NCBI RefSeq assembly: GCF_958295425.1
Contig: NC_081149.1
Location: 8,685,654-8,749,653, forward strand
Direction of reading: 5' to 3'
DNA from: Solea solea
Taxonomy: Eukaryota > Chordata > Actinopteri > Pleuronectiformes > Soleidae
DNA length: 64,000 bases
Shown here: positions 25,101-37,138 of the stretch, piece by piece
Layout of the letters: every line of letters begins with the position of its first letter
Numbering within the stretch: the stretch's first letter is position 1
Position numbers and translations under genes: made by a program
Notes under the pieces: model-generated
Databases searched by the model: none
What the model was told of the DNA's origin: nothing
The model's input: the letters and a program-made list of their open reading frames with translations, nothing else

Positions 25101-28100
25101 AAATCCTCAAACCTGCTACACTTTTAAAGCAAAGTGAGCCCAAACCTTAGAGCGCTTAAACACAATCATGAGTGGAGAGTAAACAAATTCATTACAAATG
25201 TAATCACCTGCCGCTGGCTACTTCACCATCATTACATATACATTAATATTGATGGCAGCACGGTTTGTCCATATGTTCCTTGATACTTTGGCGAAGGTGC
25301 TAGTTATTCTCCAGATACTGCAAATTGCCCTTTACTATTGTACATTTGGTGACAACAGAATAGTCAATGGGACCAAAGGACTGACGAGCAGAAAATTGAA
25401 GCACACCTGTCCACATAAAGATCTGCTGACAGCCCACGAGGGACATGCATTATGTCAATTTAGCTACATTAGGCTTTCACTGGGCCTGCCAGTGCAACAC
25501 TGAGGTGATGTCCAATGCTGGTTCTTAAACTGTGATGACAGAAGCACAAATGAGAGCTGACTTTGGGACCAGACAGAGGCACAAAATGTGCTGAGCTCGT
25601 AGAAACTCCCCTATCAGATAATCAGCCTATTTTCTCCTGGAAGTGTGATGTGAACAGGAGGAAGAGGAGCGACAGCGTGTTAAAATGTATCAGACATGGA
25701 AATCTGTTTTTTCAGCTGGAGCTGCCCGGTCCTGTTGTATATTAATGAAAAATAGGTGTAGAATGGAAAATAAGTGCATTGTCCACCTGCTTCCTTTGTG
25801 CAGTTTATGATTGATTTTGTCACAAATCCATTTTGTTTTGCACTGTTGTCTAAATGTACAAAAAGTTTGTTTCAACTCTTGGTCAGCAGTTTTTGTTTTC
25901 GTCATTTGTTTTCAGGGAAGTTTGGAGGAGATTCAGGGGATCCTGAACACCACAGAGATCAACCTGCATCAGCTCACTGCACTGGTGGACTGTCGCAGTC
26001 TGCACATGGTGAGCATGGAGGAGAAAATGTCTCTATGTCTGCTGGAGAAAGTGCCCTAGGGAGTTGTTATGACACTTTTGTAGTGTACAGTGTACTTCTA
26101 TAGGGCTGTTTTTTTAATGCCTGTGCAGCTGAATACACCTGTCACTGTAAATAACATTTGCCTTCCTGTATGCGAGTTCCTGTTCCAACCAATACTGGCA
26201 GTGTATCAGTTATGAAGCTAGCTGAATGATAAATTCTTGGCTGTTGCTTTGCTTTGGAGGGTTGTCCCTCGGGGCTCTCCAACTTTTAAGTGCACATGTG
26301 CAAGCTCTTGTACCAGCACTCTTGTGTGGATCTCTTTCTTGTCGCTCCCTCCTCTGCTCTTTCATCCCACCAAAGCGTGTTATTTCTTGAAAATTAGAGT
26401 AACTTCAGTAGAATATAGAATGTGTTTCTCCTGTGCAGGGCATAAAAAATTGAGTTTCTCAGTCATGGTGGTGATAGCATAGTGTCTCTTTTCAAACCCA
26501 GGTAGAAATGCTCTGTCTTCCAACTGTGAGCTCATTGGTTTGACCTACTTTAAATCACAGCAGGGTGATTTTCAAAGATCCAACAATCCTCATGCTGAAA
26601 TATAAAAATGGCAACTCTTGCCTTTTCCCACTTTTTTTTGCTCTTTCTTACTTAAAACTGCAGGGCGTACCTTTTAATATAAACAAATGTCTGTTACGCT
26701 CAAACTATTGTCAGATGTGTTCATGTAATGTGGATTAAGCCCATCAGCTCCACATTACTTTCTGGGTTTCTCAGTTGAGCAGTGTTTAGTTTTGAATGTT
26801 GCCCTGCGACATTCCCACAATGCACACAGTTGGTGTTTGAGTATGACAGTAGACAAAAAGAACTGCACGTGAAAAGTTTCAGAAGGGAATTTTACTGCTC
26901 AAAAAACCTAGTCATACTGCAGTTTGATGGAATAAATGGGTATTTCTCCCGCCCTGTTTCATACAACACACAAACGCTCCCTCAGTGTCTGACAGAGCCC
27001 GTATTCAGATGGAAGACACGGCATAGCATCATTTCTGTTTATGATATCAAGAAAAACATCACAGCAGCTTTAAATGTTCAGATATTTCTATGCAAGCACT
27101 GATTTTCTGTACATGCCACTATAATATATATCCCTCCTCTTGTTGCAGGACTTCGTGCAGGGCGTGACGGGGCTGTGTTATGACGGACTCGAAGGCCTCA
27201 TCTACCTCGTGTTCTTCTCCTTCGTCACGGCTCTCATGTTCAGCTCGATTGTTTGCAGTGTGCCTCACACCTGGCGGGGCAAGAGGTAAGGCGTCCACTG
27301 CTGTCCTGCACTAAACCTCTGTCAACCCACAGCCACGCAGGAACCTGCGGAAAAAGCTTTTAAGGTTCACGTTCTGTGCAGGACTGTGTATACAGTGAGA
27401 AATAATTGAGTAGGATAAGCTTATCAATTAAATATGGTTTCAGAGCATTTCTTTTAACCCTTTTGTTTTTTTTACGCAGTGTGAGTTTGACACGGACAAA
27501 GAATTTCAGATTAAAACAAACCCCTACACAGATGAGGAAACAAGAATATTTTGTATAAGCCTTGTTTGTTTGCCGTTAAAGACAAGGCTGTGTTTACCAC
27601 TGGAAAGAGTCCAGGAGGCTCCAGCTGCTTGTTCAAATAAATGACTTCCGTTTACCCCCCCCCCCCCCCCCCCCCCTCCAATTGTGCTGTGTTGGTCTAA
27701 TCTATCTTAACCACCTTCTGAAGGGTGAAATCAGAATGATTTCTTTCTCTTATAAGCAGCAGATAAGGTTTTCAGAATGGCTTTGAGGAAAGCACAGATG
27801 TCAGCTCAGCTGCAGCACATAATTAACTGATCCCTTTGCAATTGGGGAGATGAGTGGGGGGGTTTGATCAGTTTGATCTCAGCTGGAGCTTCCTGTTAAA
27901 AAGCAAAGGCTTTCACGCTGTCACTCTGTTCTTCGAGGTGGTTCCCGCTGAGCTTGTTTGCTTGTAATGATGCGTTCAGGCTCATTCTCTTTATAACATC
28001 TGGAGCTGCATCTTGAAATGAAGGGTTTTATTAATTCATTTATTTATAGATTTATATTGTTTTTATTCAACACTTAAAATGTGTATCTATTTTTATCAGC

Positions 28101-31100
28101 ACTATCAATCAATAATTCTGAATGTGCTGATTTGTAAATGTGCTGTAATCTGTACTTAATGTCATGCCTCGAGCGATGACCTCATATGTTAGACATGCAG
28201 GAAATGCTCCGTGTGTTCCTTCAACACTAGGGGGAGACAAGCTCCATGATGCCAGTGTCATTGTTTTGTCTGTCAGTGTTTGAAGAGAATCCTGTGTGAT
28301 CTATCTGACGGTAAGTCAGTTATTCTGCTAATGCTAAAGAACGGCACTGTGTATAAGTCTTAGGCCACAATTAGATTTGTTGTTTTAGCAATGATATAAC
28401 CATAAAGCCAATTATTTCTCAATCCCTTGATTGGAACACTTCCTGAAAATACAGATAACATGATTACAGTTTTAAAATAACACATTTTTCAGAACAAAAA
28501 CAGCTTCTATGTGTTTAAGTGTTTTTTTATAGACCTGGCTTTCTTAAAACTGCGGTGGAACACTAAATTAATGTTATTGATAAAACCTGTGTTTGTCCTG
28601 CTTAGAAGTATCTGCTGAGAAAAAGGTCCATTACTCCAGGTTTTTTCAAGACACACTTGAGTATTACATGCACACGCTGAATGACTTTAACTCTAAGATT
28701 TTAACTAAGACCGACTTTCAGTCACATCATTCCAATCCAAACGCCAATCATCACAGAATTTGACTGACATAAAAACAACAAAGCTGGTGTTGACCTAAGA
28801 CTTAGTACAGTGCTGTTGGTCTTTGTTCAGCCCCATTAAGGTTAGTCAGTCAAAAAACATTTTCTTTGCTTTTAACAACAGAGAAATCATCTTGTTTTCT
28901 GTCACTCAGGCAGTCATGAAATTGAATCAAACCCTGACAGACCTTGTGGAGTATTTCCATGCTCCTTTTGTCAGTGAATTAGGACAGGGGTTCCCTCTGG
29001 TGGCGGTGGTAAAGCATTGTTTGTGTTTTTTGCAGGAATGAGGAGGAGAGTGAGGACGAGTCTCTGAGCCATGGAGGAAGGCAAAACAATGATAATCTTT
29101 ACCGGGTCCACATGCCCAGCCTGTACAGCTGCGGCAGCAGCTATGGCAGCGAGACCTCCATCCCCGCTGCCGCCCACACTGTCAGCAATGCTCCTGTTAC
29201 AGAATACATGTAAGTCACCACTGGTTTGAGCTTCTGTGAATTTGAAATAAAAGCAGCAGATGAAAGGTAGACATGGCAGATGAATTATTTTCTCAACATA
29301 GGCTGATATTAGATGCGCAGTGTACTCAGAAGTTGGCTCATATTTCCCCAGAGAGAGGCTCAATTCTCTTGTACAAAGTCACAAAGTGGGCAGCAGATCC
29401 AGCTGTTGCTGTCCTGCTGTGATCCACGTGAAAGCCAAAACCTTCCACCATATAACTGAAGTCTGCGAGGAAAAATGATTGAGCGCAGTCCCCCAGTTTC
29501 TGACTCTGTAAATCTGGAATCATGAACGCTGATTTGGAAACTTTTCAAGCATTCAGTATAACACCCAGAAAGCAATATGCAGGGTTTTAACACTGTACAT
29601 GTGTTTGTTGTGTTTCATCTCACTATGCGTTTAATTCAACAGGGCTCAGAATGCCAGCTTCCAGAATTCTCGCTGCGAGAACACGCCCCTGATCGGACGA
29701 GAGTCTCCTCCCCCCTCGGTAAGTGTCATGTTCCCTGTATGAACTTGAGAGCTGTAGCAGCACCTCTGGGTCGTTAGGCAGCGGCTGTCTGTCTGTCGGA
29801 CCTATTTTTTAATAAACTAAACATTCGAGGAACTATAAAACAAAAGTAGAAACTTGGCAAATCTCTCTTTACTTTTCCACCACATACATAGAATGAAGGA
29901 TTAGATATATTCGGGAAAAAAAACATGTTATGCAACTTTTGCATTACTCTGTTTTTATAATAAAATCGAATACTTGAATACTTGATTGAGAACAGTTTTC
30001 TGGGGACTGTGAAGCTCCCTGGAGAACTATGTCTGGTCCAGTTTCCACACTCTTGCATCATTCAAAGTTCGTCCTGTGCTGGTACAGTAGTTACTACTTA
30101 AAAATGCCACAATACAAGCCTTGTAGGGACTTGGATTGTTTTTGCAGTTTGCAAATAGATAAATGGGAAACTGGTCCTCTAGTCGCAGAGTCTTTTCCTA
30201 CAGCAGATTATCCTATTTCAGCACTAGAACAAAACCACTACTAACAGCATATTATTGTTAAATCAAGTTTGAAAGCTAAGCCCACTTTACTTTATCCTGC
30301 AGTGTACAATGTATGGCATATCAGCAATGTTCAGCCGATACTGAATCTGAAACTTAAAATTGAATCTCTGCCTATCGAAAGACATGTTCAGTTCTCCAGT
30401 TTCTCTCAGGGATCATAGTTCTCTGTGAAGTCACATCTGTACAGTTTGTCTTTTGGAAAATCTTCATAGATACACCGATACACAACCTTTGAAACACTCA
30501 CTAACTTTAAAAGGTGCTCAATTAATTAATGAAACCCTAAAAACACTGATTATTTGATAAAGATGTGAATATAACAGCCCAAATAAACTTGCTGTACAGT
30601 TGTAAAAATGTGTTTTGTTTGTTGACCCCAAACAAAAGTCAAATCTATGATTTTGACATGTTCTAAGATGGAAATTACAACTGAGATAATCAGATTATAA
30701 TAATAATAATAATAATCAGTCATGCAGTTTACCATATCGTGCAGCTCGAGTAAACATAGAGCTAATTTCTCATACATTTTCTGAGTGATCCACACACTCA
30801 GCTGACGGAAATGTATTTCCCTACATGGATATTTGATACGGCACTTTTGTTTATATGTAAACAAAAAACAATCCTGCACATTGTCCATCACTTGTGCTCA
30901 TATTTTCATCAAACCCTCTACAGGTAAAGTTAACTTACTATAAATGGAAAATCCATACATACATTTACAGGCGAGATGCTCTCAGCACAGGAGAGTTGCA
31001 GGCTTCCTGTGATTGCTGGTTTTTTGTCTCCATGAACTTTGTCCAGTTTGCAGAAGGCGAAATAATAAATAACATTAGAATTCCAGTGTGTATTACGAGC

Positions 31101-32832
31101 CATACTCGGTTATTCCCTACTGCCCCAACTCTGGCCTGAATCTCTACCAGACCTCCTGTCCTCCCTGGTGTCTGTGTGTGTCTACTTGGACCTCGACGCT
31201 GCTTTGTGTCACTTTTCTATACTCTCTTCTTGTCGTTGTTTTTTTTCCCTTTTGTTTGGGCGAATCCATACAGTTGTATTTGACTGCCGGGGACAGTAAC
31301 AGCGATCAGTGCTGGCAGTTAAAGCCCTCGGAGAGTTCAAGATCGTTTTGGTAACTTCACCTGCTATGCTAACAGGTACAGAACATGCCCGTCTCCTCCA
31401 CCTGTTGGCCTGTCCCTCCTCTGTACCACCTCCCAAAACTCCCAGCTCTTCTCCTCCCTTTGCTCAGATCTCACAGGAACTGCTGGACCCCTCTAACCCT
31501 CACTCCCTCCCCTCCCCTCCCCTCCCCTCCCCTGTCCTGAATCCTGTACCACCTGGTGTCTCACCTGATGTTTTGTTTTCCGTGGCCCCCAGGCTGCATG
31601 TTTCCCTATTGCACCACAGACGTAATGAGGGGGAACACGTGATGCTGTAATTTTGTCTCCAGGCCCACTGTGATCTATGAGTCAGTGATGTGTCACCATC
31701 AAATTATGAAGCAGTTAAAGCAGTTTCACTGATGTGAAGACTGCCGTGTCTTTAGGCTTCAGTTAATGGCTGTGCAAATGGCACAGTACCACTTCTGTTG
31801 TGTGACCTCTCACAAGGTTTTAGTTGCCATGTCATGCTCCTGTTTTTGGTGGAATAACCACTAAAAGAAACAAAGACATGAAGAGGACAAGGACATCGAG
31901 ATGTCTTAACAGTGATTTCTTTCCCGATTTGGCACAAGTACAGTCTAAACAATAAGGCTCAGGTTTTATCATGATGAAGCTGACTGATTGAATCCATGGC
32001 CTTGTTTTACTTCCTGCTTACATTTGCCAAAGCATTATAATTAGAAATGATTTATATTTCTGTACATGATGTCTGGGGGGAAGGCTTCAGTATGTAGTTC
32101 AGTTTGAACCATTTTCTTACCATTTAGGATTATTCTCGGTCCAAAAAGGATGTTGTTTTACAGAGGAGACATCGACATACTGATTTCCCCATGAGTTTGA
32201 AATGCAGCCTTTGTGTTTATGTCGCCTGTTTTTCCACAAATGCATGGTTGCATCCTAAATGTATATGAAAGAACACGAAGGTTAACAGCAGCCAAAAAAT
32301 AGATAAAAAAAAAAAAAAATTCATCTGGAAAATGTGTTCATTTATTCAACTCTTCTTCTTGTACTCTGCTATCCTTGTCCTCTTTAGCTGCTGCTGTGAT
32401 GTTCTTTGTGAATCATTTATGCTCCCTTTAGATTCCTGCGTTGTGGAGTTTTTTAGTTTGAAAGGTGATCTGTGTAGGATTTTGTCTGATCTGTGGAGCG
32501 ATTCGTGTTTGGTACTGCTTTTTAAATGCATGTCCAGTCTGTTTATCTGTATGTTTCGTCACCCAAAGGATTTTTCTTCTTACTCTGCAACGTTTTGAGC
32601 CTTTTTTTTTAAAATCTATTTGCCTTTTGCGTTTTTAGAAACCTTTATCTTTGAGTTTCAGTTCAAATCCTACACAGAACTTGTGTTGTGGTCTCCTTCA
32701 CATTTTAAACTAGAGAGAAATTGTGATTCACATTTTCCTCCATGTGTCATTTTGTGTTTCTTTCACACAGTACACCTCCAGCATGCGGGCGAAGTACCTG
32801 GCCAACAGCCGACCAGAACCCAACAACCCTCC

Positions 32833-32880
<48 letters not shown>

Positions 32881-32899
32881 GGAGGAACTCCAACACTGA
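13021..32899 (+). CDS. ttyh3: tweety homolog 3, complete (14 coding exons, 543 aa)
   Basis: TTYH3 is a five-pass plasma-membrane glycoprotein, reported as a large-conductance or volume-regulated anion channel. Join: 13021-13146, 16109-16278, 18017-18128, 18277-18497, 19234-19329, 20245-20317, 21063-21138, 23954-24009, 24659-24751, 25916-26008, 27149-27285, 29036-29209, 29643-29718, 32771-32899. All introns are GT-AG and phases close at 543 codons (human 523). Membrane segments lie near residues 43-68, 84-106, 213-237, 243-266 and 388-408. N-glycosylation sequons include NHT, NQT, NIS and NTT in the extracellular loops. The PY motif PPSY (499-502), a Nedd4-family ligase site, spans the last junction. 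The C-terminus departs from the human one with 12 alanines from a GCA repeat. Introns hold microsatellites and no other gene. Confidence 0.97.
13147..16108 (+). other. ttyh3 intron, no gene seen
   Basis: A 3 kb intron. The frames in it (for example 15108-15440) show no domain, no splice-compatible conserved peptide and no clear repeat. Nothing further can be supported here. Confidence 0.6.
16109..16278 (+). CDS. ttyh3: ttyh3 coding exon 2
   Basis: It encodes SILLFGGVALACLALDLLFL, the first membrane helix, then CLCCRRSKN and the cysteine cluster NADCCCTAWCVIIATLVC that begins helix 2. The acceptor is CCATCAG. The exon leaves two bases (AG) before GTGAGT. Confidence 0.97.
18017..18128 (+). CDS. 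ttyh3: ttyh3 coding exon 3
   Basis: It encodes AGIAVGFYGNGETCDGVSRL and TYSLRHANHTIIGVQKL, finishing helix 2 and entering the first large extracellular loop, with an NHT glycosylation sequon. GFYGNGET is a tweety family signature. Confidence 0.97.
18277..18497 (+). CDS. ttyh3: ttyh3 coding exon 4
   Basis: It encodes the extracellular helical domain VYESTSSLNQTVDGN... through KIPFWDNSNISLEELAVQIE to LYDWY, with NQT and NIS sequons. It ends with two bases of an Arg codon before GTAAGT. Confidence 0.96.
19234..19329 (+). CDS. ttyh3: ttyh3 coding exon 5
   Basis: It encodes WLGYISLLLFDVLICLLVLF followed by GLIRNSKGTLI, membrane helix 3 and a short cytoplasmic turn. It is 96 bp long, with acceptor CTCACAG and donor GTGAGT. 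Confidence 0.97.
20245..20317 (+). CDS. ttyh3: ttyh3 coding exon 6
   Basis: It encodes VCLFGVVALVVSWVSLGLEL and SVSL, membrane helix 4. The leading base completes a Gly codon. The exon ends in phase 0 before GTAAGT. Confidence 0.96.
21063..21138 (+). CDS. ttyh3: ttyh3 coding exon 7
   Basis: It encodes TSSDFCVSPDTYITKVADQY and GVINQ in the second extracellular loop. The SSDFC cysteine is conserved in the family. It leaves one base before GTACGA. Confidence 0.95.
21139..23953 (+). other. ttyh3 intron, no gene seen
   Basis: A 2.8 kb intron with a short GT run near 22595 and several T-runs. No domain is recognisable in its frames on either strand. Confidence 0.6.
23954..24009 (+). CDS. ttyh3: ttyh3 coding exon 8
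   Basis: A 56 bp exon encoding (E)ILQHYLSCSLEKTNPFQQ in the second extracellular loop; the HYLSC and NPFQQ blocks match TTYH3. Acceptor CTTACAG; donor GTTGGT is weaker than the others but the phase fits. Confidence 0.93.
24659..24751 (+). CDS. ttyh3: ttyh3 coding exon 9
   Basis: A symmetric 93 bp exon encoding KLSGSHKALVEMQDDVSELL and RSATREYKQTK. KLSGSHKALVEMQD is an invariant tweety block in the extracellular helical domain. Confidence 0.97.
25916..26008 (+). CDS. ttyh3: ttyh3 coding exon 10
   Basis: A symmetric 93 bp exon encoding GSLEEIQGILNTTEINLHQL and TALVDCRSLHM. It contains an NTT sequon and the conserved LTALVDCRSLH motif. Confidence 0.97.
27149..27285 (+). CDS. ttyh3: ttyh3 coding exon 11
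   Basis: It encodes DFVQGVTGLCYDGLEGLIYL then VFFSFVTALMFSSIVCSVPH and TWRGK, the fifth membrane helix (about 388-408) and the start of the cytoplasmic tail. Confidence 0.97.
27655..27676. repeat. Poly-C(22) tract in ttyh3 intron
   Basis: There are twenty-two consecutive C on the plus strand, hence G(22) on the template strand of ttyh3, inside the intron between coding exons 11 and 12. Such runs can form G-quadruplex or i-motif structures and often vary in length. Confidence 0.9.
29036..29209 (+). CDS. ttyh3: ttyh3 coding exon 12
   Basis: It encodes an acidic NEEESEDESLSHGG segment, then LYRVHMPSLYSCGSSYGSET and SIPAAAHTVSNAPVTEY, the conserved TTYH3 cytoplasmic tail. The RVHMPSLYSCGSSYGSETS block is identical to the human one as I know it. 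Confidence 0.97.
29643..29718 (+). CDS. ttyh3: ttyh3 coding exon 13
   Basis: It encodes (M)AQNASFQNSRCENTPLIGR and ESPPPS. Together with the first Tyr of the next exon it forms the PPSY ubiquitin-ligase docking motif. The donor is GTAAGT, in phase 0. Confidence 0.97.
29719..32770 (+). other. Last ttyh3 intron, no gene seen
   Basis: A 3.05 kb intron with a (TAA)n tract at 30695-30716 and a (CCCCT)n-like pyrimidine run at about 31505-31532. No exon-like conserved peptide is visible on either strand, although proline-rich frames occur around 31380-31650. Confidence 0.6.
32771..32899 (+). CDS. ttyh3: ttyh3 terminal coding exon with polyalanine
   Basis: It encodes YTSSMRAKYLANSRPEPNNP, then PP, twelve Ala from (GCA)12 at 32837-32872, and VVVEELQH with stop TGA. 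YTSSMRAKYLA matches the human protein, which then ends with a short non-repetitive tail. The repeat-derived end is therefore lineage-specific. Read in the neighbouring frame, the same repeat would give polyserine ending SSCLQQ. Confidence 0.93.
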
Positions 32900-35250
32900 A
32901 CTCATCCTGCCTACAGCAGTGACGTCTCTACAGTCACAGTCACTCACTCATCCTGTCAGTCAGTCTTTTTGGGGTTTGTTTGTTTGTTTGTTTTTACCCA
33001 CACATAGTTTTCTCCTCCACCTCCTGCTTCCCTCAACTATTAACTCACTTCAGATCAGAAAAGCAAATAAGCTTTTGGTTGAAGTAAAGGTGAAGAAGAG
33101 GACAGAAATCTATGAAGGAGTGTTAGAGCCACTGATGAGTTTTTAATACATATTTTTTCCTTTGTGCAGTTTGAGAATTGAATGTTTGTGCAGGTTGGCA
33201 ATTTTGTTTTCTTTTTACATGGAGAAATCGCTCCTCACAAATCTCTGTATGGTACAATGACATCTCTGTGAGCTCTGAGCTCCACATCCTCGCGACTTGA
33301 TCAAATGTTTTATTATGTCTTGTGACAAAAACCTATCTCTTTAAATTATAAACAGTGCTCAGGTGTAACCAAAGAAATTCTCAATCTGCATTAGGGAAAA
33401 TAATTCTCCGACAGCGTGAAGGAAAAAATAGGAAAGCAAAATCTAATACGCCTGAAAAAAGTATTTTCTCTCTCATCCATGGTCTTAATTCTCCTCCTTC
33501 TCTGAACTCTGACTGACTGACCTTTCTTACACTCTTCTATTTAATTTCTCTTTTATTTCCCAAACGCTCCGTGACTTTTTGTACAGCGTCGCGTCTAAAG
33601 AAAGCACTGCAGTGCCGAGGACTCTGGAAGTGCTCATAGACACTTGATAACGCTGATTACTGCTGGTTGTTTTGTTTCGAGTACTGTAACGCAGCCCTTG
33701 TCTTTACTATGTGTGTGCGGGGACACGTGAACGACGGGGGGGGAAACTTCTCACGTTGAACGCGTAGGTCAGTTTCATAAGGTAACGTCCGTGTTGCTCA
33801 TGTTTTCCTTCTGCTTGTGGAACACGATATTTGCGTTGCATTATTCTCCTGTGAATATTGACATACTGTACAGTATATCGCACGTGCACATAGATATGTT
33901 TTGAGTGTGTTGCATTTCGTCTTAAATCTGACGCCTGGGACCAGTTTTCCTGCAGCGTTGCACGTGGTACAGGTTTTTGGACACTGTTATTTCCTGTGGC
34001 ATTTCTTTGGGGGCCGAAAACAAAAGAAAAAACACAAATGAGCCACTTTTCCACAGCAGTGACTGTAAACTTGTGAAGCTGTGAACTTCGTTGACACTCA
34101 GAGGATTCTATGAGGACAAAGACGAGCTGCGTAACGGAAATGCAGCTGGGAAGAAGTTTTTATACCACTGGAAGCTTTGTTTTTTTTGTTTTTTTTAACG
34201 ACGATGGTGAAGCACTGGAATATAGAAAAGTGTGTGATGTCCTCAACAATATTGCGTTCGATCATTTGCAGTGCCCTTTCTTCACCAGACTGCTTGTGGT
34301 CCTCTTTTAAGTTGTAAAGCTTAATTTTCTTTAACGAAACTGGGAATTGTGTACTGTACATACATACACACGCACACATACGTATACATACACACAGCCT
34401 GGCAACGCTCTATTCTACCAAATGTAGAAGTTCAGAGTTGGAAAATCCACTCACATTTTTCTCCAGCGGAGGTTTTAACGCACATCGATGGGGGAAAATA
34501 TTGCACATTGCAGTTTCCTCGGAAGAGGAGCCTCGATCATCTGCCGTCCTGCGTCTCCCCCAAATGTGTTTCAGCGTTTCTAACATCAGCGGTAGGAGAA
34601 TGTGAGTGGATGCAGTGAAGGAATGGTGAAAAGCTCTGCTCTGTGTATGAACTGGAACTTGTTCCTGTTGAAGCATGATGACTCTTTAACTGCTCTGTGA
34701 CCAATACAGGACGATGTTTTACTGTGGTGTTTTTTTTATTTTATTTTTGAGTCTGTGCCAACAAGAGAAGAAAAAAAAGAAAAAGCAGCACAAATCTTTT
34801 ACTCTGAATATCTTTTTAAATGTCTTTATTTTAGGCGTTTCTGCTCTGTAAGACTTAATTACGCTGATGCGTTCTTTCAGATTCATGTTTTCCATAGTTG
34901 ATTTTGTTGGTTGCGCAAAACTCTTGTACAGATTGTGAACAATTCCTCAAAAGACTCATTTTAAAAATTCCTTATTTGATTTGCTCTTAGATGTTTTTCT
35001 GTTTAAGAATCTGTAGCGGACATAATGTTGCTTCATTAATGTGAATACGGTCAATAGATTCCAAGTTTTTCTTTCGTTGTGTTTTTTTAATCACTGTAGA
35101 TGTAATCACTTTTTTTTTATTATTGTTATTTTTATTTTATACATTGTTTTTTTGCAGTTTCTAAAAATATGTACATGTAAAAAAAACCTGTGGTTAAATT
35201 GAGGTTGAATGCTGTGTTTTAAAATTAAACACCTTAACTGTATAATTCTG
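32900..35250 (+). other. ttyh3: ttyh3 3' untranslated region (inferred end)
   Basis: About 2.3 kb of non-coding sequence from the stop codon to the first good polyadenylation signal that closes the region. It holds T-rich runs, CA-rich repeats near 34360-34400, and no conserved frame. The length is in keeping with long TTYH3 3' UTRs. Its end is inferred. Confidence 0.6.
35224..35229 (+). terminator. Polyadenylation signal ATTAAA (ttyh3)
   Basis: ATTAAA is the commonest variant of AATAAA. It is followed within about 30 bases by a T/G-rich patch (CTGTATAATTCTGT). It is the best candidate 3' end for ttyh3, though other A/T-rich candidates exist upstream. Confidence 0.5.
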
Positions 35251-36174
35251 TAGACACTGCCGTGTCCCTATGTCTTCTACAGGAGCAGACACTAGGTGGC
35301 AGCAAAGCTTCACTGTCGTCTCCACCATTTATTTCAGCTGAACTGGTAACACCACCTCTTTTGTGCAGGGCTTCAAGTTATAGTTTAAGTTGTGAACTTT
35401 TTTTGTTTATTTTAATGTAGATACTCATTTTAATTCATAATTCTCTTCAGGTATTGGACAAAGATGTTTTGTATAGTATTAAAATGAGTAAAAAAAGGTT
35501 CAGATACTCCTCTAGCTGTCATTTAAGTCAATTACTCGATGTTCAATTTGTTCCATTGTAGTTTTACAACTCAGCCAACCATCGTCTACTTCTCAAGGCC
35601 ATGTAAGAATATAAGATAATTATATAATTTGAAATACTTATTCGACGCAGCTCAGATATACTGACAAAACCTGTATAATGATGGAGATGTTGAACGTTTT
35701 CATTATATTTTAGGCCTTACCGTGACTTACATTACTGATATATCCAGTAAATATTGTATAATATGCACAGGGTATGAAGTTACCTCGGGTAACATGAAGT
35801 CTAATGAAAATGTTGCTCCATGATTTTAGACACGTTAGCACTTTATTTTTTAAGGTTTGTTAAAAAGTTAAAGTTAAAAAAAAAAAGTACAATTGAACCT
35901 TTCTCTGCATCAATTGTAGAAGAACATCTGGTGTTTGGCATGTATTACTGACTGTAACATGTTTGTAAGTGACGGCATTCATGTGTTGCTATTTCTCCCT
36001 GATTGCAGACTGCAGGCCAGCATGCAGATCATTCTGAGCGGAGCAGAAAGGCACTTTGTGTGTGTGAGTGACCTCTCCGGGGTCTGACAGCAGACGAGAG
36101 GTCAGTGTCAGCGCCGGGGCCACCAGTCTGGTTTTGTCAACTTCCTTCATACCGCTGGCCAGCTGCCGTCGCCC

Positions 36175-36210
<36 letters not shown>

Positions 36211-36660
36211 GGCTCCTCATGTGGAAAACTGGTGGCTGGGTATGAAAAAAAAAAGAAACCACACAGACAGAAGAGTCATCTGTTTTTATCATTTCTGTCT
36301 TTGCATATTTAGATCATGCTTTACTGAGGTTTTTTTTTTTCTTATTTGACCTTTAATTGTTTTGCCATGTCATTTTAAGCACATTAACATTAAAATACAC
36401 CGGTTTTATAGTAATAATAATTGTATTTATGCGTTTTTAAACACAAGTGCACAAAGTGCTTTTTGACAGACAAAGCGGAGAATAATAAAAATAGTATATA
36501 CACACACAGAAATGGGACAAAACAAAGTCAAAGATTTTGAAAAAGCAAAGGGAAAGGATAAAGTAAAAGGGTAATGATAAATATAAAAAGCAATAAGACA
36601 CGAGATAAAGATGACGTCACTGTAAAAAACGGGTCGTAGAACTCGTGACTTAAAAGATTC
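35251..36660. other. Intergenic, microsatellite only
   Basis: AT-rich sequence between ttyh3 and the next repeat block. It holds a (CA)n tract at about 36178-36208 and a dispersed-repeat-like CACAAAGTGCTTTTTGACAG segment at 36450-36500. No gene is visible. Confidence 0.55.
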
Positions 36661-36862
36661 CACAGAATCTGCAAGCTGCATCTCTTCAGGTTCATTATTC
36701 TGTGTAATATTAAGGGTGGATATTCTGTCTTTAAGGTTGTAAACCAAGACTTTATAATGTCCTCGGCTCCCTGCTGTTTATTGGGGGGCGTTAAAGAGGG
36801 GTGACCTAAACAAATAAAGCATGACAGAGGCTTACATGCACCCTGCCTTACACACAGGCCAC
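36660..36862. repeat. Local duplication, copy 1
   Basis: It shares with 37139-37370 the ordered motifs CATCTCTTCAGG, TTCTGTCTTT, GACTTTATAATG, CTCCCTGCTGTTTATTGGGG, TGACCTAAACAAA, AAAGCATGACAGAGG and TTACACACAGGCC. The two copies are direct and about 0.5 kb apart. Confidence 0.75.
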
Positions 36863-37138
36863 TCATTAATTACTGCTTTTTAAACTATATATTAATTGTA
36901 CTTTAGGGATATAAGTATATGACATTCATCTATTATATAAAATCCCTGAACATGAGTTATAATAACTTATTAATATCACCTTTAAGAACACCACTGTATG
37001 AAGTGCTTTTACCGAAAAAGAGGATACTCTGGGAACAATCACAAAATTCAGACCATCAAACAAGCAAATGTGAATACAAATTTTAAGGATTAATATAAAA
37101 GATTAAAAGATAAAACCACCACATCATGGCAAATCAGT

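Noticed and set aside
32620..32922. Polyserine frame through the CAG repeat
   Set aside because: The spliced ttyh3 frame entering at 32771 reads the repeat as alanine; the serine frame lacks the conserved YTSSMRAKYLA upstream.
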